From contig CAKVHC010000001.1 of NCBI GenBank assembly GCA_934747805.1, forward strand, positions 91,100 to 155,099: DNA of 64,000 bases, in the 5' to 3' direction. Below the pieces are notes generated by a model, which worked only from the letters and a program-made list of their open reading frames with translations, searched no databases and was not told the origin of the DNA. Source of the stretch: an uncultured Clostridia bacterium. GTDB taxonomy: Bacteria; Bacillota; Clostridia; Christensenellales; UBA1242. A program made the position numbers and the translations under genes. Below are positions 25,500 through 33,605 of the stretch, in pieces (within the stretch, counting starts at the first letter, position 1; the number at the start of each line of letters is the position of its first letter).

Positions 25500-26885
25500 A
25501 TGATAAGTTTGACTACAAAACAATTGAACAAAGATTATGAAAAATATGCTGACCAACAAGTTAGCATTGGCGGTTGGGTTCGCACCATTCGTGAAAGCAA
25601 AGGCATTGCATTCCTTGACCTTAATGACGGCAGTTTTAAAGGCGTGCAAATCGTGCTCACGAACGCACTCAACAATTTCGACCAAATAGTCAAACTAAAT
25701 ATTTGTTCGTCAATCATTGTGACGGGCAAAGTGAATTTGACTCCAACTGCACAACAGCCATTTGAGATTGTGGCAGACAGTGTAGAAGTGGTTGGCGAAT
25801 GTGCACCAGATTTTCCTTTCCAACGCAAGCAACGTGCCACAATGGAAACATTGCGTGAAAGACCAGAACTACGTGCTAGAACAAACACTTTCAATGCAGT
25901 GTTTAACATTCGTTCCAAAGCAGCCTTTGCCATTCACAAATTTTTCGACGAAAATGGCTTCGTTTATGTCAACACCCCAATCATCACGAGCAGTGACTGT
26001 GAAGGTGCTGGCGAGATGTTCCAAGTGACCACACTCGACCTCGACAGAGTTGCCAGCACGGGCAAAGTGGATTACAGCCGTGACTTCTTTGGCAAGAAAG
26101 TGGGGCTAACCGTTTCGGGTCAGCTGCAAGAAGAATGCTTTACACACGCATTCGGTCGCACATATACATTCGGACCTACTTTCCGTGCAGAGAATTCAAA
26201 CACAACTCGTCACGCAGCAGAGTTTTGGATGATGGAACCTGAAATGTGCTTCACCGACCTTAAAGGCGTGCTCGAAAACGAAGAGCAAATGCTCAAATAT
26301 GTCATTCGCTACGTTATGGAAAACTGTGCTGACGAATTAAACTTCTTGAACAAATTCGTCGACAAAGGTTTGCTCGACAAACTCAACAATGTGGTGAACA
26401 ATGAGTTTGGTGTACTCACCTACACTGAAGCCATTGACATTTTGAAGAAAGCAGACGTCAAATTTGAATACCCTGTTGAATGGGGCGTAGATTTACAGAG
26501 CGAACACGAGCGTTATATCACTGAAAAGGTGTTTAACAAACCAGTGTTCTTGACCGACTATCCAAAAGATATTAAGGCGTTCTATATGCGTCAAAACGAC
26601 GACTGCAAGACCGTTGCAGCGGCTGACCTTCTTGTGCCAGGTGTGGGCGAATTGATTGGCGGTAGCCAAAGAGAAGAGCGCTACGACAAACTCATTAAGC
26701 GTATGGAAGAGTGCGGTATGAAATTGGAAGATTACAAGTATTACACAGACATTCGTCGTTTCGGCACGACCATTCATTCAGGTTATGGACTTGGCTTTGA
26801 GCGACTGATTATGTATCTCACAGGCATGACAAACATTCGTGATGTGGAATTGATGCCACGCACAGTTGGAGCAATTACGTTCTAA
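25500..26885 (+). CDS. asnS: asparaginyl-tRNA synthetase
   Basis: Class IIb synthetase. 461 residues: N-terminal OB-fold anticodon-binding domain (VSIGGWVRTIRESKGIAFLDLNDGS), then the class II core with NTFNAVFNIRSKAAFAIHKFF, FVYVNTPIITSSDCEGAGEMF (motif 2 region) and the C-terminal GLGFERLIMYLTGMTNIRD (motif 3). The GAGEMF variant separates AsnRS from AspRS. With glnS in the window this organism probably makes both amide aminoacyl-tRNAs directly. Confidence 0.97.
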   Translation: MISLTTKQLNKDYEKYADQQVSIGGWVRTIRESKGIAFLDLNDGSFKGVQIVLTNALNNFDQIVKLNICSSIIVTGKVNLTPTAQQPFEIVADSVEVVGECAPDFPFQRKQRATMETLRERPELRARTNTFNAVFNIRSKAAFAIHKFFDENGFVYVNTPIITSSDCEGAGEMFQVTTLDLDRVASTGKVDYSRDFFGKKVGLTVSGQLQEECFTHAFGRTYTFGPTFRAENSNTTRHAAEFWMMEPEMCFTDLKGVLENEEQMLKYVIRYVMENCADELNFLNKFVDKGLLDKLNNVVNNEFGVLTYTEAIDILKKADVKFEYPVEWGVDLQSEHERYITEKVFNKPVFLTDYPKDIKAFYMRQNDDCKTVAAADLLVPGVGELIGGSQREERYDKLIKRMEECGMKLEDYKYYTDIRRFGTTIHSGYGLGFERLIMYLTGMTNIRDVELMPRTVGAITF

Positions 26886-26961
26886 TGGAATTGGTGTTTA
26901 TGTTTATTATAATGGCACTTGTGCTCTTCCTCTAATCAAATTCTAAATTCTGCATTAACAA

Positions 26962-26997
26962 ATAAAAAGTCATAGACTACAAATCTATGACTTTTTT
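26962..26997. terminator. bidirectional terminator between asnS and rsmI
   Basis: Long stem AAAAAGTCATAGA (26964-26976) / TCTATGACTTTTT (26984-26996), 7-base loop, between convergent genes. Confidence 0.85.
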
Positions 26998-27780
26998 GTA
27001 TACTTCGCTTTTACTAATGTTGAATTTTGACGCCACTGTTTTCATGGCTTGTTTTTTGTCCATTCCGTCAGCGACTAATGACAAATACATTTCTTCAACC
27101 GTTACGTCAGGCGTATTTTCAACAGGCTTGTCAACCACAATTACATATTCGCCTTTTGGGTCGTCGAAAGTCTTTTCTCCCAAAATGAAACTGGTCGAAC
27201 GTTCAAACATCTTGGTGATGTCTTTTACAACACACACACGTCGCTCGCCCAAAGTCTCGTGGAGTGAAACAAGGTCAGCGTTTAGGTTGTGACAACTGGA
27301 GTATAGTATGCAAGGCACACTGTTAGATTTGATGAGAGCGAGTTGGGTGCGCTTCACCTTGGCTTTGTCGTTTAAAAATCCTACAAATGTGAAACTGCTG
27401 GCATCAAAGCCTGAGAGTATCATGGCACACAGCCCTGCGTTAGCACCTGGAATAATGGTGTAAGGCAAGTTATTGTCAATAAGTTCTTGCACCAAAATAT
27501 TGCCTGGGTCGCTGATTACAGGCATACCTGCATCGCTGACGAGAGCAATATTTTTTCCGTCTTTGAGCAGTTGAACAATGCCCTGAGCACTGGCTCGCTC
27601 GTTGTTTTTGTTGTAGGATATAAGTTTTTTATGAATATCGTATTCGTTGAATAGAATTTGCGAATGTCGTGTATCTTCGCACGCTATGACGTCCACAGAT
27701 TTTAGTGTGTCGATAGCACGCAAACTAATGTCACGCAAGTTTCCGATAGGTGTTCCGACTAGATAAAGTGTTCCGCTCAT
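26977..27780 (-). CDS. rsmI: 16S rRNA (cytidine1402-2'-O)-methyltransferase
   Basis: Tetrapyrrole-methylase-fold enzyme that methylates C1402 in the ribosomal decoding centre. 267 residues with the hallmark N-terminus GTLYLVGTPIGNLRDISLRA, CEDTRHSQ, LVSDAGMPVISDPGNILV and PGANAG. It is the last gene of the holB-ricT-trmN6-rsmI unit, the same order as Bacillus yabB-yabC, and overlaps the upstream methyltransferase gene by 4 bases. Confidence 0.95.
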   Translation of the reverse strand: MSGTLYLVGTPIGNLRDISLRAIDTLKSVDVIACEDTRHSQILFNEYDIHKKLISYNKNNERASAQGIVQLLKDGKNIALVSDAGMPVISDPGNILVQELIDNNLPYTIIPGANAGLCAMILSGFDASSFTFVGFLNDKAKVKRTQLALIKSNSVPCILYSSCHNLNADLVSLHETLGERRVCVVKDITKMFERSTSFILGEKTFDDPKGEYVIVVDKPVENTPDVTVEEMYLSLVADGMDKKQAMKTVASKFNISKSEVYKKVIDL

Positions 27781-28427
27781 ATATTCTCCTTAAAACTAAC
27801 TTGCACATTGTCGTGACCGTCCAGCACAGCGTCAATCAGCACCAAATATGCCGGTTTGTTCTTGGCGTAGACAAAACACATACGCTTGGTGGCAAATCGA
27901 TATTTTTTTAGTGTGACTATTATCTCAGCCACTCGCTCAGCTTTGTGTTCAACGTAGAGATGTCCGCCAGATTTTAGAATGCGAGAGCTGATGCGAGCAA
28001 TATCTTCAAAAGTTATGTCAATTTCGTGCGTGGCACGGGCAATGTTTTTGTTTTCGCTACTGACATTATTAGCCTTTTCGTAAGGCGGATTGCAGATTAC
28101 CACATCCACTGGTCGAGCAAAACTGGTCGTTGTCAAGGTCTTGGCATCAATGTTCATTACACTGGCAGGCATATTGTTTAAAGATATATTGTCGGCGATG
28201 ACCTTGCAGTCATCAGCATTAATCTCCACAAAGTCTATATGCTCGCAAGGGTGTTGACTGAATGCATAAATCCCTATAATGCCAGAGCCTGCACACAACT
28301 CGACAGCGTGGTCACGTCGCTTGAGACGGAAAAAATTGGCGAGCAAAACTGAATCGGACGTAAAATGATAGTCCTTGCCTTGTCGCATTTTAAATCCGTT
28401 AGGCAAGATTTCAAAATTATTTGTCAT
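27777..28427 (-). CDS. TrmN6/YabB-like adenine-N6 methyltransferase
   Basis: SAM-dependent methyltransferase of 216 residues. The SAM site VELCAGSGIIGIYAF and the N6-adenine catalytic motif NPPYEK are clear, and the sequence after the start (GFKMRQGKDYHFTSDSVLLANF) matches the tRNA1(Val) A37 N6-methyltransferase group (YfiC/TrmN6; YabB in Bacillus). The substrate is by analogy only. It overlaps ricT by 11 bases and rsmI by 4, so translation is coupled. Confidence 0.88.
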   Translation of the reverse strand: MTNNFEILPNGFKMRQGKDYHFTSDSVLLANFFRLKRRDHAVELCAGSGIIGIYAFSQHPCEHIDFVEINADDCKVIADNISLNNMPASVMNIDAKTLTTTSFARPVDVVICNPPYEKANNVSSENKNIARATHEIDITFEDIARISSRILKSGGHLYVEHKAERVAEIIVTLKKYRFATKRMCFVYAKNKPAYLVLIDAVLDGHDNVQVSFKENI

Positions 28428-29271
28428 TGTTTTCGTTGTCCTTGTCTTGTTTGACAGCAGGTTTGGAAAACTTTAGCTCGCTTACGTCATACTCTTTGCG
28501 TTCGATAGTGTCGTCTTTCATGATGGTGACAATGCTCTTTTCTCGCAGAATGTCATTGAACACCACCTTGCCATCGCCGTCTGGCGTGTTGACGATTGAA
28601 TTTATCTTTGGCATTTTTTGCAGAGTTTCATGATAGTATTTATCTTCATATTTTAAACAGCACAAAAGTCTGCCACAAATTCCATTAATCTTGTTCGGAT
28701 TGAGTGCGATGCCCTGCTCTTTTGCCATTTTGATGCTGACTTTGTCAAAGTCTTTAAGGAATCGCTTGCAACAGCACACTTGTCCGCACTCACCAATTGC
28801 ACCCATCACAGCCACTTCATCACGATAGCCAATCTGATGCATTTCTATGCGTGTATGGAATTCGCCAGCAAGACGTTTGACAAGGTCACGATAGTCAATT
28901 CGGTCATCGCTGGTGTAGCTAATAATCATGCGGCTGTGGTCGAGATTGTATCTTACAAAGCTGACTTTAATGTCCGGCATAATATTCTTTATAAACATTT
29001 TCACGTGTGAGAATATTTGTTTCGCCTCGATGTTGTTTTCGGCATCTTTTTTAATGTCAGACTCGCTGGCAAGACGTACAACAGGGCGTAGTTCGCCCAC
29101 GATTTGTTCCTCATCTACTGAACGTGTGCCAAAAGCTATCTCGCCCAATTCGAGTCCACGAGCAGTTTCCACCACGACTTTGTCACCACGTTTGAGTTCG
29201 AGCCCGTTGGGTGAAAAGTAAAAAGGTTTAATGGCGTCGCCAAATACAACGCCTACTACGTTAAGTTCCAT
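28417..29271 (-). CDS. ricT: RicT (YaaT), PSP1-domain protein
   Basis: In Bacillus, RicT joins RicA and RicF in the Y-complex that guides RNase Y and affects sporulation and competence. 284 residues. The PSP1 C-terminal region is clear: YNLDHSRMIISYTSDDRIDYRDLVKRLA, RIEMHQIGYRDEVAVMGAIGECGQVCCC (cysteine cluster that binds an Fe-S cluster in the family), and INGICGRLLCCLKYE. The C-terminus is charged. Located between holB and the N6-methyltransferase; the yabA gene found here in Bacillus is absent. Confidence 0.92.
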   Translation of the reverse strand: MELNVVGVVFGDAIKPFYFSPNGLELKRGDKVVVETARGLELGEIAFGTRSVDEEQIVGELRPVVRLASESDIKKDAENNIEAKQIFSHVKMFIKNIMPDIKVSFVRYNLDHSRMIISYTSDDRIDYRDLVKRLAGEFHTRIEMHQIGYRDEVAVMGAIGECGQVCCCKRFLKDFDKVSIKMAKEQGIALNPNKINGICGRLLCCLKYEDKYYHETLQKMPKINSIVNTPDGDGKVVFNDILREKSIVTIMKDDTIERKEYDVSELKFSKPAVKQDKDNENNDK

Positions 29272-29272
29272 A

Positions 29273-30106
29273 TTAATTCTCCTTTTGTAAGTCTAGGAAT
29301 AGGCAGTCAATGCAATAGTTAAAGTTTACATTACTTGTTATGCGTTTGATGGTGTTATCGAAAATGGATGTGAGAGTCGTCAGCGCATTAATGTCGTCTT
29401 GGATTTTCACTTTCATCTGTTCGTACAAGGTCTGCACAAAAGCCAGTCTGTCTTTTGGAGCAATGTTCAATGATGAACATACACTAGGCAAGTTGGCTTT
29501 ATCATTTAGGGCGGCGATGAAATTATTTGCCTTGTTTAAAAGCAATTGATAGTCGTCACTCTTTGCATTCATCTCTTGCGTTAGGCTGTTTATCGATTTT
29601 CCGAATTCAAATTCACTATCAAGGCATTTGTCGAGTTGCAAATACACCTTTTTGCCACGGCTGAGAATGGTTGGCAACAGCCTGTATTCAGCGGTGGTGG
29701 TGAGAATGAAGATAGAAGACTTATTTGGCTCTTCAAGGGTCTTTAAGAGTTTGTTCTGTGCTTGCTCATTCAGGTTGTCGGCATTGTGAATCAAAAATAT
29801 TTTATACTCGCCAAACACTGGCGTGTCGTATGAGCGGTCAACAATCTCGTTGGCGTCGGCAACCAAAAGCGCAGGCTTGTCATACTGAATAAGGTCAGGG
29901 TGTTTGCCTAGCTGGATGCGGATACAGTTGTCGCACACTCCACAAGCTGAGTGCGTCTTGCATAGCAAACTCTCGGCAAAAAACAATGCGAACTCTTGGT
30001 TGAGCATTCGGTCGGGTGAAATGAATATGTAAACGCCGTTAGGATTTTTCAAGTCGCCTTGCAATTCGCCTATCTGTCGGCAGGTGCGCATTGAACTATA
30101 TTTCAT
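29273..30106 (-). CDS. holB: DNA polymerase III delta' subunit
   Basis: Clamp-loader subunit. 277 residues. The zinc-binding module CKTHSACGVCDNCIRIQLGKHPD, then DANEIVDRSY, KIFLIHNADNLNEQAQNKLLKTLEEP and the SRGKKV sensor region are typical of HolB. The N-terminal Walker A lysine motif is not seen, as expected for delta', which does not hydrolyse ATP in many species. TATAAT lies 6 bases before the ATG with no Shine-Dalgarno, so a leaderless start is likely. First gene of the holB-ricT-trmN6-rsmI unit. Confidence 0.92.
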   Translation of the reverse strand: MKYSSMRTCRQIGELQGDLKNPNGVYIFISPDRMLNQEFALFFAESLLCKTHSACGVCDNCIRIQLGKHPDLIQYDKPALLVADANEIVDRSYDTPVFGEYKIFLIHNADNLNEQAQNKLLKTLEEPNKSSIFILTTTAEYRLLPTILSRGKKVYLQLDKCLDSEFEFGKSINSLTQEMNAKSDDYQLLLNKANNFIAALNDKANLPSVCSSLNIAPKDRLAFVQTLYEQMKVKIQDDINALTTLTSIFDNTIKRITSNVNFNYCIDCLFLDLQKEN

Positions 30107-30112
30107 AGTTAG

Positions 30113-30118
30113 ATTATA
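30113..30118 (-). promoter_or_regulatory. -10 box of holB promoter, leaderless arrangement
   Basis: TATAAT on the minus strand, 6 bases before the holB ATG. The -35 region is weak (TATGCA at 17 bases). Confidence 0.5.
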
Positions 30119-30191
30119 TCACATTTTCCGAATTTTGCATATAGTTTTGCACCTATTTAGCAAGTTTTTTGGGACTAAAAACTTTTGCTCA

Positions 30192-30219
30192 TTGACATAT
30201 GCAATAGTTGTGCTATAAT
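30192..30219 (+). promoter_or_regulatory. strong promoter in front of a 23-codon ORF
   Basis: TTGACA (30192-30197), 16 bases, TATAAT (30214-30219): both boxes are exact consensus. The expected transcription start falls on the ATG at 30226. Confidence 0.7.
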
Positions 30220-30225
30220 TTGGGC

Positions 30226-30297
30226 ATGAACGCATGGGCAGTGGGACTAATATTAATGTTTCTATTTTGGAGATATTTCTACAATTCAAAGAAATAA
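30226..30297 (+). CDS. possible 23-residue membrane peptide on a short transcript
   Basis: The ORF encodes MNAWAVGLILMFLFWRYFYN followed by SKK: one hydrophobic helix with a positively charged end. It fills the space between a consensus promoter (30192-30219) and a strong terminator (30312-30344), giving a transcript of about 115 bases that would start on the ATG itself. It could be a leaderless membrane peptide (similar in shape to type I toxins or small regulators) or the ORF could be incidental in a small RNA. No homologue is recognised. Confidence 0.45.
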   Translation: MNAWAVGLILMFLFWRYFYNSKK

Positions 30298-30311
30298 CTG
30301 TTTTTTTCAAT

Positions 30312-30344
30312 AAAAAAATCCACCTATTTAGAGTGGATTTTTTG
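30312..30344. terminator. bidirectional terminator
   Basis: AAAAAATCCAC (30313-30323) / GTGGATTTTTT (30333-30343), 9-base loop. It ends the short rightward transcript and the leftward gene that stops at 30353. Confidence 0.8.
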
Positions 30345-30352
30345 TTTGCATA

Positions 30353-30934
30353 TTAGTTCTCGTCATTGGTGATGTCGATGTAAGATTGTTTGATTTGTTT
30401 TTCCACCTTTTTCACTTTTGAACTGAAAGTGAGTGTCAACACAATGTCGCACACGCCGTCAACGATGAGTGAAATGCCGGCGAATATCATCACATATTCA
30501 AATGTGCCGAACATTACAATCGTGCCTAGGACCACCATAAGAATGGCATCGAGCACCAAAACCCACCAGCCTTTCACTTTGTCACGAGCACAATACACGC
30601 CGTCTTGAACCTTTGAAAGTCCGTCAATGATTAGGAACAAGCCGAACACAACGGTGAGAATGGATTTAACAATTGCTGGCTGAGTCAAGCAGAATATGCC
30701 GCCCATAATGAAAACTACGCTGAGAAGCAGCATTCCACCAACGAACAAAAAGCCTGACATAATGCAGCGCAACAAGAACGCAAAGCCCAAAACTAAAAAG
30801 ATAATGCCGACCACAGTGCACAACACGTCGCTCGAGCTCTCTGGCAAGCACACGAACAAAATGCCTATTGTTATGGCAAAAAGTGCGGTCAACACAACTT
30901 CCCATTTAACCTTATTGAAAAATTCTTTCAACAT
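30353..30934 (-). CDS. DUF308/HdeD-like membrane protein
   Basis: 193 residues with six hydrophobic helices arranged as pairs with small loops (VVLTALFAITIGILFVCLPE, VVGIIFLVLGFAFLL, VFGLFLIIDGLSKVQDG, WWVLVLDAILMVVLGTIVMF, IFAGISLIVDGVCDIVLT). The repeated G-x-x-L-I-(V/I)-D-G pattern is typical of the DUF308/HdeD family, where HdeD is linked to acid resistance in enterics; the Firmicute members are uncharacterised. AAAGGAG precedes the start. Single-gene unit. Confidence 0.75.
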   Translation of the reverse strand: MLKEFFNKVKWEVVLTALFAITIGILFVCLPESSSDVLCTVVGIIFLVLGFAFLLRCIMSGFLFVGGMLLLSVVFIMGGIFCLTQPAIVKSILTVVFGLFLIIDGLSKVQDGVYCARDKVKGWWVLVLDAILMVVLGTIVMFGTFEYVMIFAGISLIVDGVCDIVLTLTFSSKVKKVEKQIKQSYIDITNDEN

Positions 30935-31144
30935 ACATTTCTCCTTTTACTAATTATTTCAATATTACAGCAAAATATAATCAAAGGCAAACAGTTTGCA
31001 CACGATAAGATAACAAAATGTTCACACATGCAACATTTTGTTCAATATTGGCGTTCAATAATAATCAAAAAAATTTGTCTTAAACCAACACTGACAATAT
31101 ATAAGCACACTTAAAGGTGTGCCTTACATAATTGGCAAAGTAAG

Positions 31145-31177
31145 TAAAAAAGAAAACGCAAAGTGCGTTTCTTTTTT
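31145..31177 (-). terminator. intrinsic terminator of the 258-residue membrane protein gene
   Basis: Nearly perfect stem of A/T pairs with CGCA / TGCG at the top and a 3-base loop, ending leftward in a T-rich run. The rest of the gap 30935-31144 shows nothing beyond a small GCACAC/GTGTGC hairpin near 31105. Confidence 0.65.
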
Positions 31178-31210
31178 AGTTTATAGTAAAGCTTATTAAA
31201 CTATTAATCA

Positions 31211-31987
31211 TCACTCTGATTCATCTTGATTTAGTTTTCTGATGGTCTCTTCTTCCACTTTAAGTAACTGCTTTTCTAACTTATCCAGATCACTTAGCAA
31301 GTCATGGTTGACCACGGTCAGTAATTTGATGATAAAATACATACATATGATGTTAGAAAAATACAAAACAAATTGAGTAAATAAAACTGAACCAAAGATT
31401 AAAATTGAAAGAATGCTTATACAAAAGATAATGGCGGTAAGTGTCATGATGTAGGCTAGCGAATTGTAATCCTGATTTTCTTTGTATATTCTACCCATAG
31501 ATTTTTTCACTTCAGATTCATCGGAATATGTCGTATTGGTCGCCAATCGCTTTTTCTTTTCTAAATTAGCTTTGCACCTTGGAATTATAAATATAAATAT
31601 GGCAAACAACAATGAGAACAGGCTAATGTTGATTGAAGTGATAGTGGATGTCGATACAACGTTTGGGCATAATATGAAGACTAACAGAGCCAAAGTGAAT
31701 GCCAGACAAAAAATGATTGGTAGATATGTGAACTGATGAAGATTGTATTTGTAGTACACAAAAGATGAGTCTGTAAGTTTTTTTAATTCTTTGTCATGAA
31801 CACAAATCAATATTATGTACGAAACCGAAAAAATAAATATTGCAATCAGTAAAAATATCGCATAAACTTTTAAAGTCTTTGCATTTAAGAAACAGCCCAA
31901 AAATGTTAATCCAGCAGTTAAAATTGACAAGATTATTAATAGGGTTATACATACATCAAATTTTTTAGACTTCGGTTTTAGATCCAT
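31211..31987 (-). CDS. multi-pass membrane protein, unknown function
   Basis: 258 residues. Six predicted membrane helices in three pairs: residues about 12-32 and 38-60, 88-108 and 118-138, 178-198 and 203-225, ending in a charged coiled coil (LSDLDKLEKQLLKVEEETIRKL). No motif recognised. ATAGGAG precedes the ATG. Its base composition is more AT-rich than the housekeeping genes to the left, consistent with the start of the accessory region. Confidence 0.6.
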   Translation of the reverse strand: MDLKPKSKKFDVCITLLIILSILTAGLTFLGCFLNAKTLKVYAIFLLIAIFIFSVSYIILICVHDKELKKLTDSSFVYYKYNLHQFTYLPIIFCLAFTLALLVFILCPNVVSTSTITSINISLFSLLFAIFIFIIPRCKANLEKKKRLATNTTYSDESEVKKSMGRIYKENQDYNSLAYIMTLTAIIFCISILSILIFGSVLFTQFVLYFSNIICMYFIIKLLTVVNHDLLSDLDKLEKQLLKVEEETIRKLNQDESE

Positions 31988-32182
31988 AATAATTTCTCCT
32001 ATGTAAAATGTAATTAGTTAAGAATCTCCCAATTGCTAAGATAAATGTTGTCTAAGTCCAAAAACTTTCTTAACATTCCATCGCAATATTTTAGCAAATA
32101 TATTATAAACCGTCAAACTTAATCGCTTGTTAAGATAAGCATAAAGTTGAGTCATGTCATATAAAAAGAAATAGGAGAGTTT

Positions 32183-32653
32183 ATGAACGAATCAAGTTTG
32201 GATTGCAGAAGAATATTGAAGGTGATTGGCACTGCCAAGCCTAATGCTATTGCACGTATATTTGGCCGACAGGAGTTTAGCAAGGTTTTTGGCAAGGTGG
32301 AGTTTTATGAGCTAGGAAAAGTGGTGGCTGTGGTGTGCTGCATGAAAAACCTGCCACAGACTAAAACAAATATTTTTGCTTTTCACATTCACGAGTATGG
32401 CGTATGTGAAGGCGACCTTGCTTCAGCTGGTGCTCATTTCGGCTCGGGCGAACACCCAAACCATCAAGGAGATATGCCGGTGCTTTTTGCTAACGGCGGT
32501 GAGGCTTTTTTGGCCTTTTGCACGGACAGATTTTCAATCAACGACATTGTTGGCAGGTCGGTCATAGTGCACGCCGACCCGGATGACTTTGTGTCGCAAC
32601 CTGCCGGCAATTCAGGTGAGCGTATCGCTTGTGGGCTAGTGCTGAAAAACTAG
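32183..32653 (+). CDS. Cu/Zn superoxide dismutase family protein
   Basis: Dismutates superoxide in the family. 156 residues with all metal ligands visible: H68 and H70 (FHIHEYG), the bridging H85, H91, H94 and D97 in AHFGSGEHPNHQGDMP, and H130 (VIVHADPDDF). The disulfide cysteines C75 and C150 and the active-site R147 (GNSGERIACG) are also kept, so it should be active. Unusual for the bacterial family, there is no signal peptide or lipobox, so it is predicted cytoplasmic. ATAGGAG precedes the start. Confidence 0.9.
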   Translation: MNESSLDCRRILKVIGTAKPNAIARIFGRQEFSKVFGKVEFYELGKVVAVVCCMKNLPQTKTNIFAFHIHEYGVCEGDLASAGAHFGSGEHPNHQGDMPVLFANGGEAFLAFCTDRFSINDIVGRSVIVHADPDDFVSQPAGNSGERIACGLVLKN

Positions 32654-32666
32654 TATAAACTGCCTA

Positions 32667-32694
32667 TTGCAATTTAAGAGGGATATGGTATAAT
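32667..32694 (+). promoter_or_regulatory. promoter of the DUF3800 gene, leaderless arrangement
   Basis: TTGCAA (32667-32672), 16 bases, TATAAT (32689-32694), then 6 bases to the ATG at 32701. Confidence 0.55.
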
Positions 32695-32700
32695 CTAAGT

Positions 32701-33498
32701 ATGGACTATATTTTATATGTTGATGATACAGGATTTAGCAAAGATAAGAATTCCGCAAGGCTAAACGACGAAATGGCAACTATGGTAGGTTGCCTAATTC
32801 CAAAGGATCGTGAACGTGCCATTGCAGACGAAGTTTTTGATCAAGCGGATGATCTGAAAAAATATTATGGTGCGGATGAATTCCATTTCACAGACATTTA
32901 CAATCGGACTAAACAGTTTAAAGGAATCAATGGCGACGACGTGCTGTCAATGATTGATGTGTTTGCCGACATTGTTAAGTCTTACGATATCAAATATATT
33001 TCGCAGACTATCACTGGAAAAATGTTGAAAACCTACCCTAAACTTTTCGCTGGACTCGACACTATCGCTGACGAAATCAACCTGCCTCACACTGAGCGTG
33101 AACGAAAAGAATCTTTTGCACTAATACTTAATATCATTCATGGCGAGAGATATGTACGTTCGCTAGACCCTTCTAATCGTATTGTTCAAGTGTATGTGGA
33201 CGAGGGCATTAAAAAAGCAGGCGAACGTGCTGAGATTGAAATTGATAGAAAGCATTTTCTGCCTATATACTTTGTGTCTAGTGCAAGAACCAAAATGCTG
33301 CAGCTCGCCGACTTTGGTGCATGGTCACTATCCCGCACAAAGCAGAGCCTTGATAAAGCAAAGGGTGGAGCGATGAAAGATTTTGAACGCAACGTGCTAT
33401 ACATACTCAGCGACATTGCACAAAACTACGTCAACATAGACCGAATAAGCGTTGACCCAAACCATGTGCCAAATCTTGACGATTTTTATGACAGATAA
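32701..33498 (+). CDS. DUF3800 domain protein
   Basis: 265 residues. The N-terminal YILYVDDTG corresponds to the YIDESG motif of DUF3800, and the C-terminal RTKMLQLADFGAWSLSR to the family's QxADxxA block; conserved acidic residues (D7, D8, then D188 region VYVDEG) suggest the RNase H-like fold proposed for this family. DUF3800 proteins are often in mobile or defence contexts and their activity is not established. No Shine-Dalgarno; a leaderless start is likely. It stands just before a nucleotidyltransferase-like gene. Confidence 0.75.
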   Translation: MDYILYVDDTGFSKDKNSARLNDEMATMVGCLIPKDRERAIADEVFDQADDLKKYYGADEFHFTDIYNRTKQFKGINGDDVLSMIDVFADIVKSYDIKYISQTITGKMLKTYPKLFAGLDTIADEINLPHTERERKESFALILNIIHGERYVRSLDPSNRIVQVYVDEGIKKAGERAEIEIDRKHFLPIYFVSSARTKMLQLADFGAWSLSRTKQSLDKAKGGAMKDFERNVLYILSDIAQNYVNIDRISVDPNHVPNLDDFYDR

Positions 33499-33605
33499 AC
33501 ACTCACACGAGTGTTTTTTGTTTGGCTGACACACTATTTGCAAAACTATCACAATTTTAAGTGCAATAATTTGAATGATATGTTATACTAAGCATAGGAG
33601 AAACA

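Noticed and set aside
31105..31122. GCACAC/GTGTGC hairpin
   Set aside because: Short stem with no T-run or gene association; likely chance.
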